Shown one piece after another: positions 43,780-55,228 of a stretch of 64,000 bases of DNA. A program made the translations under genes and the position numbers. Below the pieces are notes generated by a model, which was not told where the DNA came from, searched no databases, and saw only the letters and a list, made by a program, of their open reading frames with translations. Source of the DNA: Nymphalis io (lineage: Eukaryota > Arthropoda > Insecta > Lepidoptera > Nymphalidae); the NCBI RefSeq assembly GCF_905147045.1, contig NC_065894.1, positions 3,695,501 to 3,759,500 of the forward strand. Reading direction: 5' to 3'. How positions within the stretch are numbered: the first letter of the stretch is position 1; each line of letters begins with the position of its first letter.

Positions 43780-43860
43780 CCTTTGTGGTAGTTGTTTAAT
43801 ATATCTCACAAAGCTACTTACTATCAGGTGGTCCATTTTCCGGTCTGCATATTTATAAAA
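43780..43860 (+). mobile_element. SINE-B tail fragment, degenerate
   Basis: cacaaagctacttactatca and ggtggtccattttccggtct resemble the sense tail of SINE-B. Confidence 0.45.
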
Positions 43861-44385
43861 CATATTTAAAAAAAATCACAACCAATGAGCCGCCACTAGA
43901 GATCGAATCAGTTGTTCACATTCTGAAATTTCTGGTATGAAAAACAGAACAGCAATTCAAAGTATTAATGACTGAATGCCGAATAACTATTATCAATAAA
44001 GTTAGTATAATATGTTATTACTTACCGCATTTACGTTTAATATTCAATAACCATGATATCAATAAAAGCTGACGCTTATCTGAACGTTTACACGATCATT
44101 ATAATGTTTAAACTGACAGATATTTCATTAAATTTTAAATTATGTTAAACCCTAATTGATATTTAGTTTCACATGTATATATTGTTTGACATACGCTATT
44201 TGTATTCGAATGCAAATAAGATGTTAAGAGCTAAAGTAAATATTATTATTATTTAATCGAATATAAATTTTAATCATTAACGTTTTAATCCGTGTACAAA
44301 TACCGTTTGTATCCATTATTATTGAGCTTTTAACGTTTGATTATTAAGTGGTGTATCGTTTTACTATTTCTTTTGAGAAATTTCA
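43861..44385. other. Nothing recognised
   Basis: AT-rich, with no supported feature. Confidence 0.4.
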
Positions 44386-44656
44386 CTGGTGGTAGGGCTT
44401 TGTGCAAGCTCGTCTGGGTAGGTACCACCCACTCATCAGATATTCTACCGCAAAACAGCAATACTTGGTATTGTTGTGTTCCGGTTTGAAGGGTGAGTGA
44501 GCCAGTGTAATTACAGGCACAAGGGACATAAAATCTTAGTTCCCAAGGTTGGTGGCGCATTGGATATGTAAGCGATGGTTGACATTTCTTACAATGCTAA
44601 TGTCTAAGAGCGTTGGTGACCACTTACCATCAGGTGGCCCATATGCTCGTCCGCCT
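44386..44656 (+). mobile_element. SINE-B copy, young subfamily
   Basis: Complete from actggtggtagggctttgtg to atatgctcgtccgcct but without the poly(A) tail (cgttcgac follows at once). 271 bp aligned by eye with 60087-60357 show a single difference. It carries the aatgctaatgtctaagagcg variant. Confidence 0.92.
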
Positions 44657-44756
44657 CGTTCGACTAAAATAATAATGACTTATTCGTATTCCTTTATAAT
44701 GAAAGCTTTAAAAATGTACAACGTAGAAGGTCAAAAGTTTAAACCTTGTAAATAAT

Positions 44757-44905
44757 CCATACTAATATTATAAATGTGCAAGTAACTCTGTATGTCAGAA
44801 CCGATTTTTATTAAATTATATTTCAAGCAAGCTTGAGTAATTTTAATTAATTAATGAGTAATTGAGTCCCATGAAAGAACATAGGCTACTTTATATACCC
44901 AACAC
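44757..44905 (+). mobile_element. Helitron-like dispersed repeat fragment
   Basis: ccatactaatattataaatg, gtaactctgtatgtcagaac, gaacataggctactttatat and cacgtgggcgaa are the usual ordered phrases of this lepidopteran repeat. The final aaactaataataatt lacks a clear CTAG end. Confidence 0.6.
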
Positions 44906-45905
44906 GTGGGCGAAAACTAATAATAATTATATTAACAAAATATATAGAATATGCATTTTAGAAAGATATTATAATACAATTGATATCATCTCTATACTGT
45001 AATATCCATTTTTTTTTTTTTGTATTATATTCGAGCTTGTCATTTCTTTGTCATCCAACAAGGCTTCGAAAGAAACCACGGAAATCGAACAGTCGCCATT
45101 GCGTCATAAATTTTTAGCTTTAGCTGGATATGCGTAACAATTACTCTTTAAATTGTATTGTAAACAATTATACGATACGATTCGCCAACTATTGTACGTT
45201 GATGGTACTATGCCAGAAACTTCAAGTGCCAAAAATAACTGAACAAAGTTTTAACTCAATCAGATGAACAAAGTATGAACGAACGAACGAAAATAGGGTT
45301 TCATTTTTAGATATAAAATAATAAAGCGTCAGAACTTTAATGATCCCTTTTTAACTCTTTACTGTCGTCTCCGCTTAAAGGAATTGATTCTAGCCATTAG
45401 GGAAAAAACTACAAGACTTTCGAATTATAACAATATGTTTAAAAACTTATAACAAAAAGAAAGACGTAAGTAACAAGAAGATGTTGATTGGATTCTATTA
45501 TTATTTGTTTATGTCACTTTATTGAATAATCTCAAGTTCGTAATTGTAATCGTTATAAAGAAATATTATAATTCGAAATTCTTTGTTATGATTTTTATTT
45601 AGCTAATTGGTTTTTTGTTTCAGAAAACTTGGAGGAAAGTTGAAGTTGTTGGAGAAGATAAAGACTTCATCCAGCAGTAAAACATTCACGCGCTGTTACT
45701 TTACTATACTTTTCCATAAAAAATGTTCTAAAAACCCCTTGAACATTTTCAACAATTCATCTAATTTCAGATTTAGCCAAAACACGATACGCCAAGCTAT
45801 GCGCAATTTAAAAATATATCTTTGTTATAAAATTAAAACGGGATTGAAAAAGCTATTACACTGAAACATTTATCATATCCCCATACATTATTATTATTGT
45901 AACCG
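44906..45905. other. Nothing recognised
   Basis: About 1 kb of AT-rich DNA. The 85-codon frame at 45607-45864 (Lys/Ser-rich, no domain) is probably chance. Confidence 0.4.
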
Positions 45906-45919
45906 TGGACAAAAATACA

Positions 45920-46206
45920 GTAACAGTAACAGCCTGTGAATATCCCACTGCTGGCCTTCTCTCCCTTTTTGAGAAGAAGGTATGGAGCTTATTCCTCCAC
46001 GCTGTCCCAATGCGCGTTGGTGGAATACACATGTTGCAGAATTTCAGTGAAATTAAACATATGCAGGTTTCACTATGTTTTCCTTCACCGTATAACACGA
46101 GATGAATTTTAATCACAAATTAAGCACATGAAAATTCAGTGGTGCTTGCCCGGTTTGAACCCACGATCACCTGTTAAGATTCACGCGTTCTTACCACTGG
46201 GCCGTC
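45920..46206 (-). mobile_element. SINE-A copy with 14-bp TSD
   Basis: Full antisense copy, tail (gtaacagtaacagcctgtga) on the left, head (gttaagattcacgcgttctt) on the right. tggacaaaaataca flanks it at 45906-45919 and 46207-46220. Confidence 0.95.
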
Positions 46207-46220
46207 TGGACAAAAATACA

Positions 46221-46990
46221 AAAGAAAATTTTGTTAAGCATAGACTAATAGCCCTTTATGTAAGTCATGTTTTAAGAATTAATCATTTACTTGAACCCAT
46301 TTCCATAAATAGGGGCAGATAAAATAAACGATTCCTTTAATAAATACCATTCATTTAATTAATTAACATTCATAACAATTTAAGCGAATCGCCGGCTATT
46401 ATATACAAAATTGATCTCTATGTAATGAATTGTAATAGGCATAATGTGATTAATTGATGGAAAAGTGTGACTACCTAATTTTTTAACGATTAATAAATAA
46501 AATAATTTTATTACATTATTTAATGAATAATAATTAATTTAATTGTTTAACGATTCTAAGGTTCTTCTAAGCGCCTTCTTTAATAAATTATATTTGGTAA
46601 ATAATTTTCCACTAGCTTACTCAGTTTTGAGTGCAGCTATTGTTATATAGCAATCGCATTAGGCATTGGAAAGCACTTTAAAACTGTCAGTTCGCAAGTC
46701 AATTTGCAAAGAAGCCGACGTTTGTAATGTTATATAGAAGACCATAGCTGGCAATGAATGTAAACTATTTTCTAAATATAACTTTCATATAAACTTTGCT
46801 ATGGTTTCCCAAACAAACTTGAACGGTAGTGTCGACCACAATTGTCTTCGAGTATGTTTACTTCCGTACCCTAAGTTAAACTTCAAACTTTATATGGGTA
46901 TCGTGGTTACACATTCACAAAGAGACAATCAATAAAAAAGATTTGGTTCTATAAACCGAAACCTTATGACGTATATTTATTTTTATGTTA
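46221..46990. other. Nothing recognised
   Basis: AT-rich, with no supported feature. Confidence 0.4.
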
Positions 46991-47105
46991 CTAGGATGTA
47001 ACCACCGAATTAAATTCGCATACTGCCGAAAAGCACTATAATATATAAAAATATTTACTGAAAAATCATATAGATATAGTTTAATTGGATTAAATATAAT
47101 TTAAT
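46991..47105 (+). repeat. Repeat J, copy 1, directly before SINE-A
   Basis: ctaggatgtaaccaccgaat, tactgccgaaaagcactata and tagtttaattggattaaata recur at 54811-54940 in the same orientation, and SINE-A begins at the same point in both. Confidence 0.8.
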
Positions 47106-47452
47106 GCCGAGATAGCCCAGTGATAAGAACGCGTGAATAAGATTCACGCACGATTCATTACGTTAAGATCTGATCGTGATCTGATCGTGATCGTGAGTTC
47201 AAACCACTGCACCACTGAATTTACATGTACATAATTTGTGATTATAATTCATCTCGTGTTCGACGGTGAAGGAAAACATCGTGAGGATACCTACATATGT
47301 CTAATTTCACATAAATTCTGCCACATTGGTATTCCACCAAACCGCATTGGAGCAGCGTGGTGGAATAAGCTCCAAAACCTTCTCCTCAAAAAAGGCAGAG
47401 CAGGCCTTAGTCCAGCAGTAGGACATTCACAGGCAGTTACTGTACTGTTTAA
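47106..47452 (+). mobile_element. SINE-A copy with rearranged head
   Basis: Body and tail are normal (tcgtgttcgacggtgaagga; ggagcagcgtggtggaataa). In the head, gcgtgaat is followed by an inverted aagattcacgcacg and by atctgatcgtg repeated in tandem before gagttcaaaccactg. The B box is damaged (gttcaaaccactgc). Confidence 0.88.
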
Positions 47453-50400
47453 CTACTTATAACTTATTTGATAACAAGAAAAAAAAATCTATGATTACAG
47501 TTCGTCTCAAATGTTTTTTTTTTAAATTAAAAAAACAAATGACGGTAGATATTGTTATCATTACACGTATTATTTTAATATCTGCACAATAATACAGATT
47601 ACAGGACTATTAAGTACTGTAATACGATACTGAACTATTAAATAGAAAAACTGGAAGGCTTTTTGAATCCCACGCAAATAAATCTTAACATTTTATTCTG
47701 TCTGGCAGTAATCATACGATTGATCTGTTAATTATCTATTTGGTCACATAATCATCCATCGTTTTGTAGCTAATTGCTGCTAAATTCCATAGCTTTTATA
47801 ATTTTTAAATATATATTTTTATTTTTTCTGTACAATAAGAGTTTATAGTAACGAAGTCTTTTCGATCGACTGTTGTCTCGAAAATTTTTATATCATCCAC
47901 ATAAAGCAGAAAACTTGAATGATTGAAGCATGATTTCATGCAATATTAAACAATATAATATATATTTTAATTTGTTTTATCATAAGAAAAATGGTATCTA
48001 ACACTAATTTATATTTGTCTGACCATGAATATTCTGATCGAACTAATAAAATCATCATCGTAACACTCTTTTATCACTATGTTATTTAAGAAACAGGAGT
48101 AAGTAACTGCTATATAAAATAATATACATTTGTACAAAATTTACAAAACGAATTCCCTATACGGTCTCTATCAAAGCTCGTGCACACGCAAAAACTCCTG
48201 TTGGCATCGTTATGCAGGTGAAAAGTTGTAGAAAACTAAAGCAACAGTAACGTAAATTTATACATCATGTACAAAGCACCGCCTTTTGCCTGTAAGCGCT
48301 TCGTTGAAATGCTCGCGTCTATAACAAAGTGAGGCCGTATGAGAATTACGAGCGCGTAGTCAATTAACTGTTAACAAGCATTTGGCACAATATACTATAA
48401 TGGTCTGAAAAACAAATATAAACTTCGCTACAGTTGCCACTTTTTTAACGAATATTTTCGATAGATTTAACTACATAACAAACAAATTAAACTTTGAGAA
48501 AAGTTCTGTGGTAAATTTTTAAAGTTGAAGGTCTTTTACCATTAAAAGTTCGTATTTAATAAAAGTTTCTAAATTAATATAAATGTTATTTCGTAAAAAA
48601 AGTTTATTATTTAATAAAAAAAAAATGTTTTAATATACATTATAAAAACAAAAGCATGCATGACTTGAAATAGATATTCCGATTCATTTCGAAATATTAA
48701 TTAATTTAAAATAATGACAATGATGTTAATATTATTCAACCTTTGCATTTTATATATATTCGTATTTTGTATATTGCGTGCAAATCATACACAGAGTGTC
48801 TGTCAGGGCGTTAGATTTACGAGTACTAACGCAGTCTCTGTCTAATTTATGAGAGAAAACTTTCTTCGTGCGTAAATAACACTGAAGTGAATTACCAAAT
48901 ATAGGCTTCGTGGGATTTAGCGAGTTTTAGTTTAACATGCCAACCTATTTGCTTGATTAGTTGAAAGCGAATACTTTAAACAATCTTCTTGTGAAAGAGT
49001 TATTAGTAAAATGTTTCACTCGTATAAGTAGGACTGAAGATTTGTTTTGAGTTGTAAGTCGTTCAATAATTAAAATTGTGTCGATAATATGAGCGATTTG
49101 AATTAGTATATTTTTTGAAGTTACAGAAAAGTAAAAATCGAAAAATGAAATAAATTCAAGAAGCAGAAATAACCATTCTAAATATTTAATTTATTCCTCA
49201 AAATTTGTTTCATTTTCGGCCGATAAGAAACGTTTCTTGACAAAATCCTGTCTTTTCGAAGTATAAAAACTTCAGTTACTATACCAACTTTATTAAATTT
49301 TATTAACTGTACAATTAACCAAAGTATAACATGAAGGAGTGTTATTAAATTACTAATTATTTGTAATCCGTAATAATTAAATTAAAGTAAAATAAAAAAA
49401 TTAAAGTAAATCATAAATTAATGAAATATTTCTGTATAGACTCATACATTAATACTATAAACATAATTTGATGAAGCATAAAATCTATATTTACGACATA
49501 ACAATATTCCGAAAGTCAATAATTTTAATCCTATATTTAGCTCGTACAATTCGTATACAAAGATTTTTATACTAAATTGTTATAATAGAAGAGTCTAATC
49601 GGCATGATAAAAAAGTTACTACGAGTAACATCCTAAGCGGTCCACAATTGCGGGAGTGTAAAAGTAAATTCATTACTTACGATTGATAACATATTTAAAA
49701 CAGCTAATGGTTTCAATTGACAAAATTACAGTAATTGAGATATTGTTCGACATTTAGCTTGTTGTAATTTGTATTGTGTTTCAAATCAAAATTTGCTTAC
49801 ATATCGCAATAATTTTACAATTCATTATAATCAAAGTGTGATTGCATGTGACGTTTCCATGAGCATATTATAGTCGTGTGTATGATGTTATTGACTAATC
49901 AGGTTTCTCATTAACTGTCAGCCATGTAATTTCTCTATGCGCAATTGATGGGAATCTCTGTTTTCGAAACATGTCGACCATTACTCGAAAAATAACAAAA
50001 GAAAAATGAATTAGATACTAATAGTATTACTCATTCATAATTTCCGTTCTCTTAATTCTAAGAAAGTTTACGGATATTAATTTTAACTTCAGAGAGCTGC
50101 ATTTATCCAATTTTTTTCAATAGTTATTCTTTATTTTTGAAAAATGATTTAATTAAATATTTTTCGGAATGAAACTATCTCGTTTGTGCTTTATGTTCTA
50201 AGTTTTTGGATGTTTACCTTTATACATAATTTATTTTATCTTAAATTCCTTTATAGGATTAATGAGGAGGTATTTTTGTGTATATTCATCGACTTCGGTT
50301 ATGTAGTAAAAATTTATATTTATGAGTGCATTTTCTAGGCCGAATAAATGATAACAGAAAACAACACGCGCTTATAATAGCATAGTAGTAGTTTAGTAGC

Positions 50401-50744
50401 AGCGTAACCTCCTGAGAGTCTTTAATTATCGTAAATCATTTAATCTATAAATGTATAATCAAATTGTAACATAGGCCGATGTCTGTACATTATAGATATT
50501 GAAAAAACTAAAATAGTCTCTATTAAAGCAACATAAGCCAAAACAACACTTTTTAGATTTTTTGTCTGTCTGTCTGCATGTGTGGTAATCTACAAATTTT
50601 ATTATTTGAAAACTACAAATTTTATTTTTTATTTAAAACTTTATAACGCTATGTAAAAAATTGATGCCGCAGTGCCCTTTCTAACTTTGAACATAAATTA
50701 ATAACTTAAGAATTACAGCAAAATTAAAATTCACGGGCAAAAAA
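47453..50744. other. 3.3 kb without recognised features
   Basis: The longest featureless stretch in the window. AT-rich, with no repeat family from elsewhere in the window and no coding signal. Slightly GC-richer patches at 48165-48200 and 48780-48845 (agggcgttagatttacgagt) are not interpretable. Confidence 0.45.
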
Positions 50745-50960
50745 AAATATAATGGTGGTGGCCAACGGTGCGGCGGCGAAGTAGCTAACGCGAAGATTTC
50801 GTATGTACTATGTTCGTCACATCGTCTATGAGTGGTGGTGGCCTCGCACTGCCTGAGATTATCTTCACCCCCTGTGGAGAGCTCCGCCGAGCCAGGAGCG
50901 GAGCACTGCGCTCCCGCACCCGAGGTAGAGAGCAAGCTAGAAAATGGCGGAAAAGATTGA
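50745..50960 (+). mobile_element. R1-type 3' UTR fragment
   Basis: gcctcgcactgcctgagatt, then atcttcaccccctgtggaga and gctccgccgagc ... gcggagcac match the sense 3' UTR of the R1-like element at 16105-16719. It has lost the coding part and the tail and abuts the RTE-like remnant. Confidence 0.65.
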
Positions 50961-51491
50961 AGAGAGTTTGTTTGAAAATTCGTAGAACCGAAAGGGGACA
51001 TCTGTTTTGCAACTTCGATGGTACATTCAATTTTACCCACATAGCTTTTCGTTACCTGGGTTCATCAATTCAGAACGATGGCAACATTGGCAGAGACGTG
51101 AGGAACCGGATAAATGAAGGGTGAATAAAATGGTAGCAGGTCTCTGGGACCATTTATGAGCTTGCGAAATGCCGAAACGAATGTCCTTGAAGATGAAAGG
51201 GAAGATTTATAAGACTCTCATATGAAATGTTGTGGTGTGTGGTTCTGATTGTTAAGCAGCAAAAGAATAGAATATAAAAATAATGCATGTGGTAAAAATA
51301 ATGTGATGAGGATAGATAGAAGAAGTGTCATGAGTATGAATTTTGATGGATATAGGGGACGAGGGACACCGAAGAAAGTGTGGATGGATTACGTAAGAAA
51401 GGATATGTGTACGAAAGGTGTAAGTACTGAGATAACGAGTGACAGAAATGAATGGAAGAAGAATATATATTGTGCCAACATAGTAGGATAA
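50961..51491 (+). pseudogene. RTE-like ORF2 C-terminal remnant
   Basis: Frame 1 (to 51123) has KIRRTERGHLFCNF and FRYLGSSIQNDG, the region just after the RT domain in RTE elements. It hits a stop, and other frames then carry VRRDV-like scraps and KLKGKIYKTL-like residues. Frame 3 (51249-51491) has NFDGYRGRGTPKKVWMDYV, the conserved basic C-terminus. The segment with the LYG-type motif and the rest of the linker are mostly missing, and the RT core is absent. Confidence 0.7.
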
Positions 51492-51560
51492 GGACAGGAA
51501 GAAGAAGAACAGAAAATACGAACAACTACGATAAAACAAAACAAGAACAATACGAAATAA
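50961..51560 (+). mobile_element. RTE-like LINE 3' remnant, internally deleted
   Basis: The order is RTE-like: a post-RT segment (VCLKIRRTERG; FRYLGSSIQNDGNIGRDV) followed by the C-terminal GRGTPKKVWMDYVRKDM and DRNEWKKNIY. A GAAGAA-rich stretch and an A-rich end near 51540 follow. It is 5'-truncated. Confidence 0.75.
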
Positions 51561-52330
51561 TAACATATATATTTTAGAATATACAAAACTTATACCAGAT
51601 TATTCTAATTAGTGAGCGTTTAATATTTTAGCTAAATAATCTAAATATTTCCACTCAAAGGATTGAGCTCAAATTTTGCACACAATTCTAGTACCGATAA
51701 CAATCTAGCTTACTAAAACAAATAAATAAACGTAGTCAAATCGACGCTAGGTTTTCAAAAGTTTCATTCAATTTTTTTTAAAACAAGCCACAGATTCACT
51801 CAACAAAGATACAGTCTTGCTAAGAATTGTATTAGAATTGTTTATTTAAAATGTTTGCTATATAATAGATTAATTAACAAAACGCTTTTAAAAATAATTA
51901 CAAACTAATTAATTACTTACCTGCAGCTGTATACACGTTATTTATTTATTCGTAGCATACTTTCAGAAGATTAAAATAAATACAAATACATGTTTTTACT
52001 GAATAAGTAAACAAAGGATTGTTTAAAAATTACTTTTCGTATCGGTGTTTTGTATTTTCGTTTTAATTACTGAAGTAATTGCTACGTGTTCTGAGTACTA
52101 GACCATAGACTAAATGAACGAAAAGAAATAGAGAATGCATTTAATTAATGTAAAACAAAGAGCATTTGTTGAGTGTAAGTGATGTACTTCTTATAACAGA
52201 GAACTTTCGACTATTTACTCAAAGTATCGATGATAAAAAAAATCGTTCAAAATCACACGTATAATGTAACAATTAACTATAACCTAAACGATAACATTTA
52301 TCATATATAATATTTATTTTTATTATTATT
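51561..52330. other. Nothing recognised
   Basis: AT-rich, with no supported feature. Confidence 0.4.
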
Positions 52331-52331
52331 T

Positions 52332-52602
52332 GAGCCGGTTGGCGTGGTTGGTAGATACTTGCCTTTTACGCCAAAGGGTTCGATTCCCACCCAGGACAGA
52401 CATTTGTGTGCATGAACATGTCTGTTTGTCCTGAGTCTGGGTGTAATTATCTATATAAGTATGTATTTATAAAAGAAAAGTAGTATATGCAGTATATCAG
52501 TTGTCTGGTTTCCATAGCACAAGCTTTGTACAAGCTTAATTTGGGATCAGATGGCCGTGTGTAAAAAATGTCCCAGGATATTATTATTATTATTATTATT
52601 AA
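52332..52602 (+). mobile_element. SINE-C copy with shortened head
   Basis: gccggttggcgtggttggta then acgccaaagggttcgattcc: about six bases before the B box are missing compared with 27.5 kb. The body (ggtttccatagcacaagctt; gatcagatggccgtgtgt) and (ATT)n tail are intact. Confidence 0.88.
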
Positions 52603-53250
52603 AAATAAAAGACTAATTAATAATATCGACAATTGATTACATACTTAAATATTTTATAATTTAAAATGTATGTATTTTTATTGTTGAACAGAATTGATAC
52701 TCTATCAGAACGGAAATCCGAGACAAATTCTTTGCATTTTTTTAAAGTAACTGTTTAGTTCGCTGCTCTGTAGTCCCAACTAATTGACCGGACCGCGAGA
52801 AGAATTCCATTATTCGAAACAACAAGAACTCCTAATGGAAATTAGCTGCCCTAGCTAATTGTCTTGAATAAATTTAACAACGGTATTTTTAAAAATATGA
52901 TTCATGAGTAATGTGAGACATGAAACATTCAAGTACAAGACCAATGAACGCAAAATATACGCAAAGCTATGAAATTTTAATATAATGTATAGTACAATAT
53001 TTTTACATTAATGTAATTATTTTTTTTATTTATCCATTTAAATAACAATACAAAATTTAGCATAATGATAGCAGCTAAAAAACCACTTAGTTTTATGCGT
53101 GTGCTATCAATAGCTATATACAACTGCGCATATTAAATATATTATTAGGATGCCGTAAAGTTAATGTAAAATCGTATCCCGTATTATAGGATTACTCTCG
53201 TGTCTATCCGTCTATTCTGTACATAAAAAAGGTTGATTTAAGTTAGAATG
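52603..53250. other. Nothing recognised
   Basis: No supported feature. Confidence 0.4.
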
Positions 53251-53433
53251 CTTAAATTCAACAATTTATATATGTGTGAATTTGTTAGCCTATTATATAT
53301 CTGGAAGTGCTATGTGCACTTGTAATTGACATGCATATTAGATATACTATTATTGTTTTATAAATTATGTTTTTCAATGCTTTATATGTATGTTGTAAGT
53401 GTGCTATTATAAATAAATAAATACATAAATATT
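53251..53433 (+). mobile_element. Family F: LINE-type 3' end, copy 1
   Basis: catgcatattagatatacta, tattgttttataaattatgt, tatgtatgttgtaagtgtg and a tail of AAAT units (53411-53425). The same order occurs inverted at 59145-59300. A tandem AAAT tail fits a CR1/L2-type LINE. No coding part is present. Confidence 0.6.
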
Positions 53434-53790
53434 ATTATTTTATTTGCCTATTTTTACCCTAAAAATAGTAATTTGCTACAGTATATTCAAATGGCATGAC
53501 GTGTAAACGTATACAAACTTAAGATATATTAAATGTTCATTCGCGATATATCATGCGATTTGCTAATAGCTCTGCTTATTATGTACTGCAAACATCTCTT
53601 GATATCTTTGTTTATATTACAATACTATTCTACTGATGTCGAGTATAATTTTACTTTCGATTAAAACTTCGCTATTTATTTTTTCACAAATCCATAATAA
53701 ATAAATACCATAGACTTGAGATCTTGATCAAAATATCATTTTTTTTATCTTTACTTCTGCTATTAGAATCAAGTATATTTTTAATTTATT
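53434..53790. other. Nothing recognised
   Basis: AT-rich, with no supported feature. Confidence 0.4.
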
Positions 53791-53794
53791 CTTA

Positions 53795-53900
53795 ATTATA
53801 CTATAGATGCGAAAGTGTGTTTGTTAGTTTTTGGTTCACGTAGCAACAGAGAAACAGTTCGACGTCACCTTTTCATTTAGACAGTTTGGCTGCTGGCGAG
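53795..53900 (+). mobile_element. Helitron-like start fragment
   Basis: actatagatgcgaaagtgtg and tttgttagtttttggttcac resemble the start of the dispersed repeat seen at 44.8 kb. The 95-codon frame 53831-54118 that overlaps it has no known domain. Confidence 0.35.
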
Positions 53901-54404
53901 TGGCACAGACTAAAGTCTCGGAAACTGCACACTTTATATGGAATAGACCTCAGTGCTATTTTGTAAGAAATGGAGAAGAACGATTATATTTGTTAATTTC
54001 AAGTAAGCAACGATACGTTGTTAAAAATATAATGTTTGTGGTGTCGACCACCACTGTAAACTATTGTAACTTTATTGAAACGTTGAACAATATTAAAAAC
54101 GCGTATGTTCATAGTTAAGCCCATCTGTAATATTATATTAAATGTAAAACATCGAGAAATTAGATTTTAATAGTAATAAATTTTACCAAATCTCCCTTCA
54201 CAGCATGTTTCACGCATATATGAAATTTAAAAGAATCGTTAAGGAACGCTCATATGCTAAAGGATATTACACAACCAATGACTTTTTAAATGATTGCACA
54301 CCTTGGGAATGAAACGATCGCCTCCAGGTTATTTCAAATAAAAAATATACACTCATTATTATGCTATTGTTGTATATTAATTGTAAAGTATGAGATATAA
54401 AAAA
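53901..54404. other. Nothing recognised
   Basis: No supported feature beyond the chance frame that ends at 54118. Confidence 0.35.
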
Positions 54405-54537
54405 ACTGAGTTGCTTTAGCCGGTTCTTCTCAGGTCTGAGGTGTTTATTTCCGAACTGGTGGTAGATTTATGACAATCAATAAGTAAGTGTAACGCTTCT
54501 ATATTGAATAAAGATTTTCGACTTGACTTGACTTGAT
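54405..54537 (+). mobile_element. Non-LTR 3' end with (GACTT)n tail
   Basis: ccggttcttctcaggtctga, gaactggtggtagatttatg and tattgaataaagattttcga are followed by tandem gactt units (54520-54534). The aataaa word and tandem tail fit the 3' end of a LINE or SINE. No coding sequence is attached. Confidence 0.55.
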
Positions 54538-54810
54538 TATATCATCAAAATAATGCTAATTATTAGACTACAAAATCTTATTTTTCTCAATGTTTCAGTA
54601 GTTATTTACGTGAACGATTTTTTTATAAATTATACTTTCTATAATAACATTTAGACACAAAGATTTACGCAATTCACTACTTATTTGTATTGTCAATACA
54701 TATAAGCTTCCCACAAATAATAACCCACAAATTCCCACAAATTTGCTCAACTTAACATAACACATTATACTATATACATATATAAATGTGAGTGTTAGTT
54801 TACTTGCGAA
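54538..54810. other. Nothing recognised
   Basis: AT-rich. The words cccacaaa and ttcccacaaat repeat near 54708-54742. Confidence 0.35.
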
Positions 54811-54940
54811 CTAGGACGTAACCACTGAATTAAATTTGCACTCTGCCGAAAAGCACTATCTAGATTATCTCCGTACCTATTCAAATATAATTACTGAAAA
54901 ATTATAAAGATATAGTTTAATTGGATTAAATATAATTTAT
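54811..54940 (+). repeat. Repeat J, copy 2, directly before SINE-A
   Basis: ctaggacgtaaccactgaat, tctgccgaaaagcactatc and tagtttaattggattaaata match 46991-47105. About 15 bp extra lies in the middle. Confidence 0.8.
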
Positions 54941-55228
54941 TGCCGAGATGATCCAGTGGTAAGAGCGCGCGAATCTTAACCGATGATTGTGGGTTCAAAC
55001 CCGAGCAAGCTCCACTGAAATTTAATTTGCTTAATTTGTGATTATAATTCATCTCGTGCTTGACGATGAAGGAAACCAGCATGTGTCTAATTTATCTGAA
55101 ATTCTGCCACATGTGTATTCCACCACCCGCATTGGAGCAGCGTGGTGGAATAAGATCCAAAACCTTCTCCTCAAAAAGGGAGAGGTGGTCTTAGACCAGC
55201 AGTGGGACATTTACAGGCTGTTACTGTA
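54941..55228 (+). mobile_element. SINE-A copy
   Basis: gccgagatgatccagtggta, tgggttcaaacccgagc, tcgtgcttgacgatgaagga, ggagcagcgtggtggaataa and cagcagtgggacatttacag occur in order, with a small deletion after gaaacc. Confidence 0.9.

Noticed and set aside
44330..44560. Recurrent frame MRHQPWELRFYVPCACNYTGSL at several loci
   Set aside because: It is antisense translation of the SINE-B body, present wherever a well-kept copy lies.
51252..51586. Hydrophobic minus-strand frames rich in Phe, Leu, Ser and Tyr
   Set aside because: They are the antisense of the GAAGAA-rich end of the RTE-like remnant.
53831..54118. 95-codon plus-strand frame
   Set aside because: It begins in a Helitron-like fragment. 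The protein has no recognisable domain and no supporting context.
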